A program made the translations under genes and the position numbers. Shown here one piece after another: positions 1 to 5,612 of a stretch of DNA of 10,421 nucleotides. Below the pieces are notes generated by a model. That model did no database searches, had not been told where the DNA came from, and saw only the letters and a program-made list of their open reading frames with translations. Position 1 is the stretch's first letter, and each line of letters begins with the position of its first letter. The DNA comes from Promethearchaeota archaeon (GTDB taxonomy: Archaea; Asgardarchaeota; Lokiarchaeia; Sigyniarchaeales; SOKP01), in assembly GCA_030615235.1 (NCBI GenBank), contig JAUWZR010000071.1, positions 1 through 10,421 on the forward strand, in the 5' to 3' direction.

Positions 1-153
1 ATAATTCGAGAATTGAAATTGTACGTCAAAAGGACTCTCAATTTAGATAAAGTATTTTTAATTTGCCAAGACTCAGATAGTGCTCTAAGAAACTTAGTCA
101 TGAAATTAGGTGCTAAGAAATCTAAAAATTATTGGTATGAAAATGATATCTAA
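1..153 (+). CDS. C-terminal end of a possible GNAT-family N-acetyltransferase (5' truncated by window edge)
   Basis: Frame 1 is open from the first base to a TAA at 151-153, giving 50 residues of the C-terminus of a protein that starts outside the window. The visible sequence has an amphipathic helix (IIRELKLYVKR), a strand-like FLICQ, then SDSALRNLVMKLGAKKS and a final YWYEND. The order 'strand, then a helix following a small polar residue, then KLGA/F, then an aromatic strand' resembles the last beta-strand, helix and strand of GNAT acetyltransferases, where the helix packs near CoA. That reading comes from pattern only; the acetyl-CoA-binding Q/RxxGxG/A motif would be upstream and cannot be seen. 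The next gene starts 10 bases after the stop on the same strand, so the two are probably co-transcribed. I am sure it is the end of a coding region and only moderately sure of the family. Confidence 0.5.
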   Translation: MIRELKLYVKRTLNLDKVFLICQDSDSALRNLVMKLGAKKSKNYWYENDI

Positions 154-163
154 GTGAAAAATT

Positions 164-913
164 TTGACTGAAAAAGAGAATCTGATTGAAAAAGCGAAAG
201 ATCACGTAAAAAATGAAGAATTCGAAAAAGCAATAAAGATTTTAGAAGATCTCTATCAACTACAACAGTCTGATGTTGACGTTAAAAATAATCTAATAGA
301 TGCCTTGTTTGCCTATGGAGGATATCTAAATGATTACTATGTTTTAGAGTATGATGAATCAATTAATTTTTTCAAACGGATAATAGAACTCGACTCAGAG
401 AACTACAGGGCGCATTATAATCTAGGAATTGCATATTTTAATTTAAATCGCTTTGAAGAGGCTTTAAACTCTTATAAAATTGCGCTTTCGATTAAACCTG
501 ATCATAAACATGTCTATTATAACATAGGATTACTTCATGAAAAAACCGAAAATTTAGAGAATGCTATAGAAGCTTATGAGAAAGCTTTAGAAATTGATCC
601 TAATTATATTTACGCCATGCACTCACTAAAGGCAGTTAGGTTGAATTTGGATAGTAATGTGAAACCTAAAAGTAAAACTCAAGAGATTAAGGATAACATT
701 GAGGAGTTGAAATCTTTACTAAGTATGTCAAAGCGAGTAAGATTTGATATGATACAAGAAATCCTTAATGTGAATAAAAAAACGCTCCTACAGGTTATCA
801 TTAATTGGGGAAAGAAAAATTTTTGTGAAATCGATGGAGATTATTTGAATATAAACAAAGAATCCCTAACTCAATTTTTTGAAGAGTTAAATCAAAATGG
901 TCTAGGAATTTAA
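164..913 (+). CDS. TPR-repeat protein with C-terminal winged-helix-like domain
   Basis: Encodes 249 residues. About four tetratricopeptide repeats cover residues 5-155. The clearest are at 82-115 (YNLGIAYFNLNRFEEALNSY) and 116-149 (YYNIGLLHEKTENLENAIEA), with the family's conserved Gly/Ala/Tyr positions and an Asp-Pro turn at the end. TPRs form helical scaffolds for protein-protein contacts. After a charged linker (165-180), residues 181-243 look like a small helical domain ending in a beta-hairpin (SKRVRFDMIQEIL, then CEIDGDYLNINKE). This resembles a winged-helix or PCI-like module, and similar tails occur on many Asgard archaeal proteins (from memory). The start is TTG at 164. An in-frame TGA at 155-157 rules out anything further upstream, and GTGA at 154-157 lies 6 bases before it as a weak ribosome-binding site. 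No enzyme motif, signal peptide or membrane segment is seen, so a cytoplasmic adaptor role is inferred. Confidence 0.85.
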   Translation: MTEKENLIEKAKDHVKNEEFEKAIKILEDLYQLQQSDVDVKNNLIDALFAYGGYLNDYYVLEYDESINFFKRIIELDSENYRAHYNLGIAYFNLNRFEEALNSYKIALSIKPDHKHVYYNIGLLHEKTENLENAIEAYEKALEIDPNYIYAMHSLKAVRLNLDSNVKPKSKTQEIKDNIEELKSLLSMSKRVRFDMIQEILNVNKKTLLQVIINWGKKNFCEIDGDYLNINKESLTQFFEELNQNGLGI

Positions 914-947
914 CTGAATAATATAAATCCTACCATAAAATATGTCA

Positions 948-1055
948 CTATTTCTTCAATAGTTTATTATTTATAACACAACAAGCGATAAGAACTACTA
1001 AAGTTATGACACCAGCAACAATGTAACCCCCAAAAGTATCCAGAAGTCCTTCCAT
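948..1055 (-). CDS. 35-residue single-span small membrane protein
   Basis: A short reading frame starts at ATG (1055-1053) and stops at TAG (950-948). The peptide begins MEGLLDTFGGY, continues with an uninterrupted hydrophobic stretch of about 18 residues (IVAGVITLVVLIACCVI) and ends in a basic tail, NNKLLKK. One acidic pair before the span and three lysines after it predict an outside-N, inside-C orientation by the positive-inside rule. Two adjacent cysteines (CC) lie near the cytoplasmic end of the span and could be modified or bind metal, but nothing shows this. An A/T-rich TATA-like stretch (1091-1110) sits at a reasonable distance upstream, and the gene is convergent with the TPR gene. 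No family is recognised. Evidence for coding is the clean Met-to-stop membrane design in an otherwise empty gap. A chance frame of 36 codons is possible in such DNA. Confidence 0.5.
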   Translation of the reverse strand: MEGLLDTFGGYIVAGVITLVVLIACCVINNKLLKK

Positions 1056-1090
1056 AATATTGTTTACTATTATTATGTGATTTCATAATT

Positions 1091-1110
1091 TTTATTATAT
1101 GAAATTTAAA
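1091..1110 (-). promoter_or_regulatory. candidate TATA region for the 35-residue membrane protein gene
   Basis: On the minus strand this reads TTTAAATTTCATATAATAAA, with two overlapping TATA-box-like elements 36-55 bases before the ATG at 1055. Archaeal initiation about 25 bases downstream would leave a short leader. The surroundings are very AT-rich, so the assignment is weak. Confidence 0.3.
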
Positions 1111-1165
1111 TCGATTGCTCTTTTTAAAATTATATTTAAAATTTTATAGGATTTGAATTATTCAA

Positions 1166-1192
1166 GAAAGAAAAAAAAATAAGAAAAAAAAA
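1166..1192 (-). terminator. poly-T terminator after the dodecin-like gene
   Basis: The plus strand carries two long A-runs, so the minus-strand transcript has two U-tracts of about nine bases each, starting 13 bases after the dodecin-like stop. Archaeal RNA polymerase stops on U-tracts without needing a strong hairpin, and no hairpin is seen. Confidence 0.5.
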
Positions 1193-1204
1193 TCTAAACT
1201 CTTT

Positions 1205-1411
1205 TTATCGCTCGATCTGAAAGTTAATTTGTACTCTAACTCGGTAAATTAATTTATCTTGATCTTCTTTTACCTTGACATCAGATTCGATAATTTGAAT
1301 ATTTCTAATACCACGAAGCGATTTTTTAGCCTCGGTATAAGCTACTTTCACTGCATCGGCCCAATTTTTATCGCTAGTGGCAACTAACTGAATGCTTTTA
1401 TATACTGTAAT
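1205..1411 (-). CDS. dodecin-like small oligomer-forming protein with non-standard start
   Basis: The minus-strand frame gives 68 residues ending at TAA (1207-1205). The pattern YKSIQLVATSDKNWADAVK, then AKKSLRGIRNIQIIES, then YRVRVQINFQIE is the dodecin fold: strand, helix and two long antiparallel strands. Family members are 65-75 residues and usually begin M-x-Y/F-K, and dodecins assemble into dodecamers. Flavin-binding dodecins stack flavin between a Trp and a Gln. By my alignment those positions here are Asn37 and Arg57, so this may be a non-flavin, calcium-dodecin-like type. There is an in-frame TGA at 1420-1418 and no ATG, GTG or TTG between it and the conserved start region. The best start is ATT at 1411-1409, six bases after GGTGA, a good Shine-Dalgarno core. 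The alternative is one extra T near 1418-1420: without it the frame joins ATG GTG upstream to give MVKKITVYKS. The family is clear; the start is not. Confidence 0.8.
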   Translation of the reverse strand: MTVYKSIQLVATSDKNWADAVKVAYTEAKKSLRGIRNIQIIESDVKVKEDQDKLIYRVRVQINFQIER

Positions 1412-1463
1412 TTTATTTCACCATTTTATTGTAGAAATGATAGTAAGAGTAATTGTTTTTTTT

Positions 1464-1476
1464 TATTATTTAAATA
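1464..1476 (-). promoter_or_regulatory. candidate TATA box of the dodecin-like gene
   Basis: The near-palindromic AATATTTAAATAA on the minus strand contains TTTAAATA, a good match to the archaeal TATA consensus. It lies about 55-65 bases before the proposed ATT start, so transcription would begin near 1445 and leave a leader of about 30 bases that includes the GGTGA site. The gap is AT-rich, so chance matches are common. Confidence 0.35.
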
Positions 1477-1511
1477 TTTCTAGAATTAATCTTAAAAAAA
1501 TAAATGGACAG

Positions 1512-1530
1512 AAAAAAAAAAATAAAAAAT
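1512..1530 (-). terminator. poly-T tract ending the beta-helix transcript or the GC-rich island RNA
   Basis: The plus-strand A-runs here give a U-tract on the minus strand directly after the GC-rich island (1536-1603) and about 95-110 bases past the stop of the beta-helix gene. A GC-rich stretch followed by U's is the layout of a transcript end. Confidence 0.4.
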
Positions 1531-1535
1531 ATAAT

Positions 1536-1603
1536 CCGGAACACGCTCCCACCCTTCAATCTCGAAACAAAACAAACTCGTATCGTCTGCCACTCACACG
1601 AGC
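1536..1603. other. GC-rich island, possible structured RNA or 3' UTR element
   Basis: About 53 percent of these 68 bases are G or C (36 by my count), in an otherwise strongly AT-rich intergenic gap. CTCGT at 1577-1581 pairs with ACGAG at 1598-1602 around a 16-base loop, and an extra G-U pair is possible on the minus strand. On the minus strand the island is followed at once by a U-tract. No open frame of note covers it on the minus strand, and no tRNA, SRP RNA or box C/D layout could be fitted. In the most economical reading it is the structured end of the beta-helix mRNA or a small minus-strand RNA. The strand and function are not established. Confidence 0.3.
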
Positions 1604-1624
1604 TTAAGCAAAAGTAAGTAACTT

Positions 1625-2782
1625 CTAGTTGGATTGTGAACGGGAAGAAGCCTTTATAATTAGCCTTATACTTAATATTAATATAGCCAAATTAACTCCA
1701 ATAAGAGGAAATAAAGCCACCCCAAGCATGAGACGGTCCCATGACCAGAGAAAACTCCAATTATATGCTCCATGCGCTAATATTCCCATTATACCAAGAG
1801 TTATAGCTATTGATACGATACCCACCAGTTTTTTTCTTCGAGGGTAATTATGGGCTATAACGTAAAGAAGAATAATTAAACTAACCATTGAGATGCTGCT
1901 GATTAAAAGCTCGACTATAAGGTCTGTCTTGGGATTTATCATGACGCAACTATGAAAGTAATTATTTTCAATTACGTTTCCAATATTAGAACCCCAATAC
2001 TCAAAAGGATTAGGAATACAATAGAAATGATTTTCGGTAATATTATTAAAATGAGAACCACCCATTCTAATTCCGGTAACGTAATCAATGTGAAAATAAT
2101 TACGTCGGATATAATTATCGGTTAGTCTTATTTCATTCCTCCAAATTGAGCAGTTAGAACTTTGACTAAGAAATATCCCGCTATAAGCGTCAGTTATAAC
2201 GTTATTAGAAACGTTTATCTTCTCACTATCCCTTATACTAAAACCATCAATTGCATTATTACTTACAATAGAAACGTTATAACAATCGCGCAACACAAGG
2301 GAATCTCCACTATATTTGTGTAATTCGTTGTTATAGATCAGTCCTTTTTCAACGTTTGCTAAATAGAGACAACAATCTTTTAGAGCACAATTTTGAATGA
2401 TAAAATCAACAGTGGTATTAATTATCGAGATACAATCTAGAGCACAATTTTGAATGATGAAATAAGCAGTGGTATTAATTATCGAAATACGAGATGAGTA
2501 AAATCTGTAACTAATAATTGCAATATTAGAAATAATGTAGGGATCAAGGAAAGTGCCTGAGCCTTGGAACCAAGAATTACCCGAGAGGGCACCCCAATCA
2601 CTATTATTGTTAATATAAATTGAATAATTAATAACTGTTAACTGTGCTGTATTTACGATAACAGGACTTTTATTGCTTGAAATGATCTTGTCTCCACGGT
2701 TTAAGGCTATTTGAGTAAACACTGAGGCAGAAATCATTAGAAAAATTAACGTTATAATATACTTCTTATGCTGCATTTTCAT
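1625..2782 (-). CDS. secreted right-handed parallel beta-helix protein with three C-terminal membrane spans
   Basis: Encodes 385 residues. A basic n-region and hydrophobic core at residues 4-24 (KKYIITLIFLMISASVF) form a signal peptide or signal anchor. Residues 55-85 carry IYINNNSDWG...WFQGSGTFLDPYIISN, the entry motif of many archaeal surface beta-helix proteins. Asn-rich rungs of the PbH/NosD type follow to about residue 280, for example NVSIVSNNAIDGFSIRDS and NITENHFYC. Numerous N-x-S/T sequons suggest exposure and N-glycosylation. The C-terminus has three hydrophobic segments (about 287-310, 318-338, 350-375) with basic loops (PRRKK), ending SRSQSN, so the helix is probably held at the outer face of the membrane. 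Two adjacent rungs (99-117 and 118-136) are nearly identical. Beta-helices of this kind bind or cleave carbohydrate or act in adhesion; no catalytic site is recognised and no function is assigned. ATG at 2782 is preferred; Met3 is an alternative. Confidence 0.85.
   Translation of the reverse strand: MKMQHKKYIITLIFLMISASVFTQIALNRGDKIISSNKSPVIVNTAQLTVINYSIYINNNSDWGALSGNSWFQGSGTFLDPYIISNIAIISYRFYSSRISIINTTAYFIIQNCALDCISIINTTVDFIIQNCALKDCCLYLANVEKGLIYNNELHKYSGDSLVLRDCYNVSIVSNNAIDGFSIRDSEKINVSNNVITDAYSGIFLSQSSNCSIWRNEIRLTDNYIRRNYFHIDYVTGIRMGGSHFNNITENHFYCIPNPFEYWGSNIGNVIENNYFHSCVMINPKTDLIVELLISSISMVSLIILLYVIAHNYPRRKKLVGIVSIAITLGIMGILAHGAYNWSFLWSWDRLMLGVALFPLIGVNLAILILSIRLIIKASSRSQSN
2381..2490 (-). 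repeat. tandem duplication of one beta-helix rung (57-bp period)
   Basis: Bases 2381-2433 and 2438-2490 match at 49 of 53 positions, with an offset of 57 bases, exactly 19 codons. They encode ISIINTTAYFIIQNCALDC and ISIINTTVDFIIQNCAL(K)DC. The frame is kept and the repeat length suits one coil of a beta-helix, which points to a recent in-frame duplication within the gene. Confidence 0.85.
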
Positions 2783-2832
2783 TATATAATAATTTACAAA
2801 AATTGGATCTTGAGTTTTATTATGACTTTTTT

Positions 2833-2841
2833 GTATAAAAA
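2833..2841 (-). promoter_or_regulatory. candidate TATA box of the beta-helix gene
   Basis: The minus strand reads GGTTTTTATACAAAAAAG around this site, a good archaeal TATA box. It lies about 51-59 bases before the ATG at 2782; initiation about 25 bases on would leave a leader of some 30 bases. Confidence 0.4.
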
Positions 2842-2920
2842 CCTTTCTCTATAAAAAATGAGATAAATATAGAAACTTTGAACATTCAATACGAAATTTC
2901 AGTAGTTACACTAATTCGTG

Positions 2921-2953
2921 AAATAGAAAAACAAAATAAAATATAAAAAGAAG
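2921..2953 (-). terminator. poly-T terminator after the thiolase gene
   Basis: Beginning 21 bases past the thiolase stop, the minus strand carries successive T-runs (CTTCTTTTTATATTTTATTT and onwards). This is the U-rich context where archaeal transcription stops. It separates the thiolase from the beta-helix gene, which has its own promoter candidate. Confidence 0.45.
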
Positions 2954-2973
2954 ATTTACAATGAAATGTTCGA

Positions 2974-4251
2974 TTACGCATCAATATTTTCGATTAACGT
3001 AGCGACTCCTTGTCCGCCACCAACACAGGCATTAGCAATCCCATATTTTGCTTTTTTATCTTTTAATATCCGAGCTAATGTACCAGGGAGTCGTATCATT
3101 GTAGCCCCTAATGGATGACCGATTGCCGTGGAACCGCCCATAATATTGACTTTTTCTTCTGGGATATTAAAATGTTTCATACAATTTAAAGCAACGATGC
3201 AAAACGCCTCGTTGATTTCCCAATAATCGATATCATCAGCGGTTAATCCGGCGTGTTTTAGAGCCATTTCGGATGCTGGCACTGGACCACGACCCATAAC
3301 ACTAGGTTCAACACCAGCCCAGCCAATCGAAACTATTTTTGCCATAGGTTCCAATCCTCGCTTTTTTGCTTCCTCAGCTTCCATCATAATGCAAGCAGTA
3401 GCGCCTGCGTTCAATGGGGACGAATTTCCAGCCGTAATCACGCCTTCTTTAGTACCCTCTCTCTTTATATACCCTTCTTTTCCTCCATTTTTTTCCAAGT
3501 AAAATGGTTTTGATAATCTTCGTAATCCAGCAACCCTTTCCAGTGTCGATTTTCTCGCAGCCATATCCTTTTCAACCATCATTGGTTCTTCGATATTGCC
3601 GTCTACATGACCCTCGATGCCTATAATTTCGCCTTTAAACCAATCGGCTTCTTGATTCTCAACCGTTAAGTTATGAGCTCTTACACCAAATTTGTCCATA
3701 TCTTCTTTCGTGAATGCTGGAATTTCTTCTTCGTATAATTTCTGAGCTGTTTGCAACATATTTATAGTTGTTAGGATATCATACTGTGGTCGATACCATT
3801 CGCTTTTCTTGTTAATCATTTTTAAATTCGGATTAATATGTTTGTTTTGCATATCAACGCGCGTCATGTGTTCAACTCCTCCTGCTAAACAGATTTTACT
3901 ATACCCTGACATGATTTCCATAATCCCAACATGCATTCCACTCCCAGCGGAGCCGCATTGCCGGTCTACAAACATGGCAGGTACTGTGACAGGAAATTCT
4001 GCTAAAAATAACGGAAGTCTACCACCATAAGTCCAATTTTCATAAACACCCATAGCAGTTCCTACGGTAAATTCATCAATATCCTTTTTCTCGATGCCTT
4101 TATCTGCTAATTTTTGATCAAAAAACTTCATCAATAATGTAGCTAATAGTTCATCGCTTCTAATCTCGCCAAAAACATCTCTCTCGGGCTGTTTTGGTCT
4201 AGACCGAGAAAAGGCTGTTCGTGCGTAATCAATTAACCAAACTTCTTTCAT
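2974..4251 (-). CDS. thiolase (acetyl-CoA C-acyltransferase / acetyltransferase)
   Basis: A complete 425-residue type II thiolase, slightly longer than the usual 390-400. All catalytic elements are present: the nucleophile Cys99 in VDRQCGSAGSGMHV, NEAF at 347-350, the base His379 in GGSTAIGHPLGATM, and the second Cys409 in NACVGGGQG. The enzyme either cleaves 3-ketoacyl-CoA with CoA (fatty acid beta-oxidation) or condenses two acetyl-CoA to acetoacetyl-CoA (the first step to mevalonate and butyryl-CoA). Sequence alone does not decide between them, and no HMG-CoA synthase, hydratase or dehydrogenase is next to it. The moderately long loop (about 245-270) between the two halves is a degradative-type feature seen in FadA-like enzymes. 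No signal or membrane segment is present, so it is cytoplasmic. ATG at 4251 has GAGGGA about ten bases upstream as a ribosome-binding site. It is transcribed alone, divergently from purE. Confidence 0.93.
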   Translation of the reverse strand: MKEVWLIDYARTAFSRSRPKQPERDVFGEIRSDELLATLLMKFFDQKLADKGIEKKDIDEFTVGTAMGVYENWTYGGRLPLFLAEFPVTVPAMFVDRQCGSAGSGMHVGIMEIMSGYSKICLAGGVEHMTRVDMQNKHINPNLKMINKKSEWYRPQYDILTTINMLQTAQKLYEEEIPAFTKEDMDKFGVRAHNLTVENQEADWFKGEIIGIEGHVDGNIEEPMMVEKDMAARKSTLERVAGLRRLSKPFYLEKNGGKEGYIKREGTKEGVITAGNSSPLNAGATACIMMEAEEAKKRGLEPMAKIVSIGWAGVEPSVMGRGPVPASEMALKHAGLTADDIDYWEINEAFCIVALNCMKHFNIPEEKVNIMGGSTAIGHPLGATMIRLPGTLARILKDKKAKYGIANACVGGGQGVATLIENIDA

Positions 4252-4461
4252 GCTTTTGTATCCCTCTTATTTTATAATATTTTTAAAATGAAGTTCTCAT
4301 TAAAATTTTAATATTAGGTTATGAATGTTCAAAAATGTATTAAAGTTTTTGATAATAAGTCTATAGGACTCAAACAATCAATTACTCATTTCGATAATTT
4401 AATTAAAGTTTATTAAGATTTTATTAGTATTATTTTTATTTTTGGAACATTTAGTTAAAAT
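4252..4461. promoter_or_regulatory. divergent promoter region between thiolase and purE
   Basis: These 210 bases drive genes in both directions. Towards the thiolase, the minus strand has TTTTAAAAATATTATAAAAT followed by GAGGGA and the ATG. Towards purE, repeated TTTATT-like elements at about 4405-4440 are possible TATA boxes. Between them, 4299-4312 is a perfect 14-base palindrome (ATTAAAATTTTAAT), which could be an operator but is made only of A and T and may be chance. Confidence 0.4.
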
Positions 4462-4860
4462 ATGGTAGAAACTATAGTTTCAATAATAGCGGGATCAAAA
4501 TCTGACATTGACATATATCAAAAAGCAGAAAAGGTATTGAAAGAAAATAATATCCCTTATGAACTAAAAATCATTTCTGCACACCGTGATCCAGAAAAAT
4601 TAGATGATTATTTAAAAACTTGCCAATCTTTAGTATATATTACTGTCGCTGGGTTGTCAGCAGCTTTGCCTGGCGTAGTAGCTTCTAAAACAGAAAAGCC
4701 AGTTATTGGAGTGCCTGTTAGCGCTAAATTAGGGGGATTAGATGCACTATTATCAATTGTGCAAATGCCTCCTGGAATCCCTGTAGCTTGTGTGGGAATA
4801 GATAGAGGTGAAAACGCAGCATATTTAGCAATCAGAATTCTCAATTTGTCCAAGAAATAA
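4462..4860 (+). CDS. purE: PurE, AIR carboxylase / N5-CAIR mutase family, compact archaeal type
   Basis: Encodes 132 residues of the PurE family, which makes CAIR in de novo purine synthesis. GSKSD (11-15) and SAHRDP (39-44, with the conserved His41) form the substrate site. Next come AGLSAALPGVVAS (63-75), GVPVSAKLGGLDALLSIVQM (83-102), GIPVACVGID and NAA (118-120). Bacterial PurE is about 160-170 residues and has AGxAAHLPG. Here the helix before this motif is shortened, the His is replaced by Ala69 and the C-terminal extension is missing. The GLSAALPGVVAS pattern matches, from memory, the PurE of methanogens. Whether it takes N5-CAIR (needing PurK) or free CO2 with AIR cannot be told; no purK is in the window. 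ATG at 4462 is the first possible start and no clear Shine-Dalgarno precedes it. rpiA follows 4 bases after the stop, so this is the first gene of a purE-rpiA-rpe operon. Confidence 0.92.
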   Translation: MVETIVSIIAGSKSDIDIYQKAEKVLKENNIPYELKIISAHRDPEKLDDYLKTCQSLVYITVAGLSAALPGVVASKTEKPVIGVPVSAKLGGLDALLSIVQMPPGIPVACVGIDRGENAAYLAIRILNLSKK

Positions 4861-4864
4861 TACT

Positions 4865-5578
4865 TTGGTGGATAATGTGGATAAAAACTTAATTGAACTT
4901 GGAAAAAAGAACGCCGCTTTTAGGGCAGTTGAAGAAAATGTTAAAAAAAACATGATCTTAGGAATTGGGAGTGGTTCTACTGTTGTTTATGCTGTAAAAA
5001 AAATCGCAGAGATCAATCAAAAGAACAATTTGAATCTAAAATGTATCCCAACTTCATTTCAATCCCACCAATTAATAGTTGAAAACGGGCTTACCCTAGT
5101 TTCGCTAGATCAATATCCTGAGATTGATCTGGATATTGACGGAGCAGATGAAATTGACAAATCTTTAAATTTAATTAAGGGTGGTGGAGGTTGCTTAGTC
5201 CAAGAGAAAATAATAGCGTCGTCTTCAAAGAAATTAGTTATTATAGCAGATTTTACTAAAAAATCGGAATTTCTGGGAGAACATTGGAAGAAGGGAGTAC
5301 CAATTGAGATAATTCCTTTAGCACACATTCCTATTATGAAGAGATTAGAAAAATTAGGAGGTACTCCAGTTTTAAGGATGGCTCAAGCAAAGACAGGACC
5401 GGTAGTAAGTGACAATGGGAATTTCATTATCGATGCTGATTTTGGTATAATTAAAAATCCTTTAGATTTAAATTTAAAGATTTTGCAAATTCCTGGTGTT
5501 GTAGATTCTGGCTTATTTTTAGGGATGGTTCAGGCGGCTTATATCGGTCAAGCGGATGGTACAGTTAAGAAGATCTAA
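4865..5578 (+). CDS. rpiA: ribose-5-phosphate isomerase A
   Basis: Encodes 237 residues, close to the family's 220-235. It interconverts ribulose-5-P and ribose-5-P in the cytoplasm. Motifs in order: the phosphate-binding GIGSGSTV (33-40), PTSFQSHQL (62-70), DIDGADEID (90-98, with Asp92 and Asp95 matching the catalytic pair), KGGGG (105-109, Lys105), and LVQEKIIA with Glu114, the likely general base. PIEIIPLAH (147-155) and a C-terminal PGVVDSGLF complete the signature. The start is uncertain: TTG at 4865, GTG at 4868 and GTG at 4877 are all in frame. The last has GGTGG just upstream, and the family core begins only near residue 10, so all three are compatible. The gene sits 4 bases after purE and 34 bases before rpe, on one transcript. 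Its product, ribose-5-P, is the precursor of PRPP and so of the pathway PurE serves. Confidence 0.95.
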   Translation: MVDNVDKNLIELGKKNAAFRAVEENVKKNMILGIGSGSTVVYAVKKIAEINQKNNLNLKCIPTSFQSHQLIVENGLTLVSLDQYPEIDLDIDGADEIDKSLNLIKGGGGCLVQEKIIASSSKKLVIIADFTKKSEFLGEHWKKGVPIEIIPLAHIPIMKRLEKLGGTPVLRMAQAKTGPVVSDNGNFIIDADFGIIKNPLDLNLKILQIPGVVDSGLFLGMVQAAYIGQADGTVKKI

Positions 5579-5612
5579 TTTTAATTTCAATAGATATCCA
5601 TTTTTCTAATAA

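Noticed and set aside
1536..1603. Possible tRNA on the minus strand (GTGTGAGTGGCAGACGATAC looks like a class II D-arm)
   Set aside because: The GTGT/ATAC D-stem can be drawn, but no anticodon stem, T-arm or acceptor stem follows at the required distances.
1392..1607. 71-codon plus-strand frame across the dodecin start and the GC-rich island
   Set aside because: It overlaps the promoter and the first codons of the minus-strand dodecin gene, is mostly low-complexity Lys/Asn/Phe from A- and T-runs, and has no recognisable motif.
3809..4030. Plus-strand frame opposite the thiolase gene
   Set aside because: It is the antisense shadow of the thiolase catalytic Cys region, with no independent motif.
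4299..4312. Perfect palindrome ATTAAAATTTTAAT as an operator
   Set aside because: It is made only of A and T in a very AT-rich gap, with no second copy seen, so chance is a sufficient explanation; mentioned only within the promoter region.
4608..4853. Minus-strand frame opposite purE
   Set aside because: Antisense shadow of a well-supported purE coding frame.
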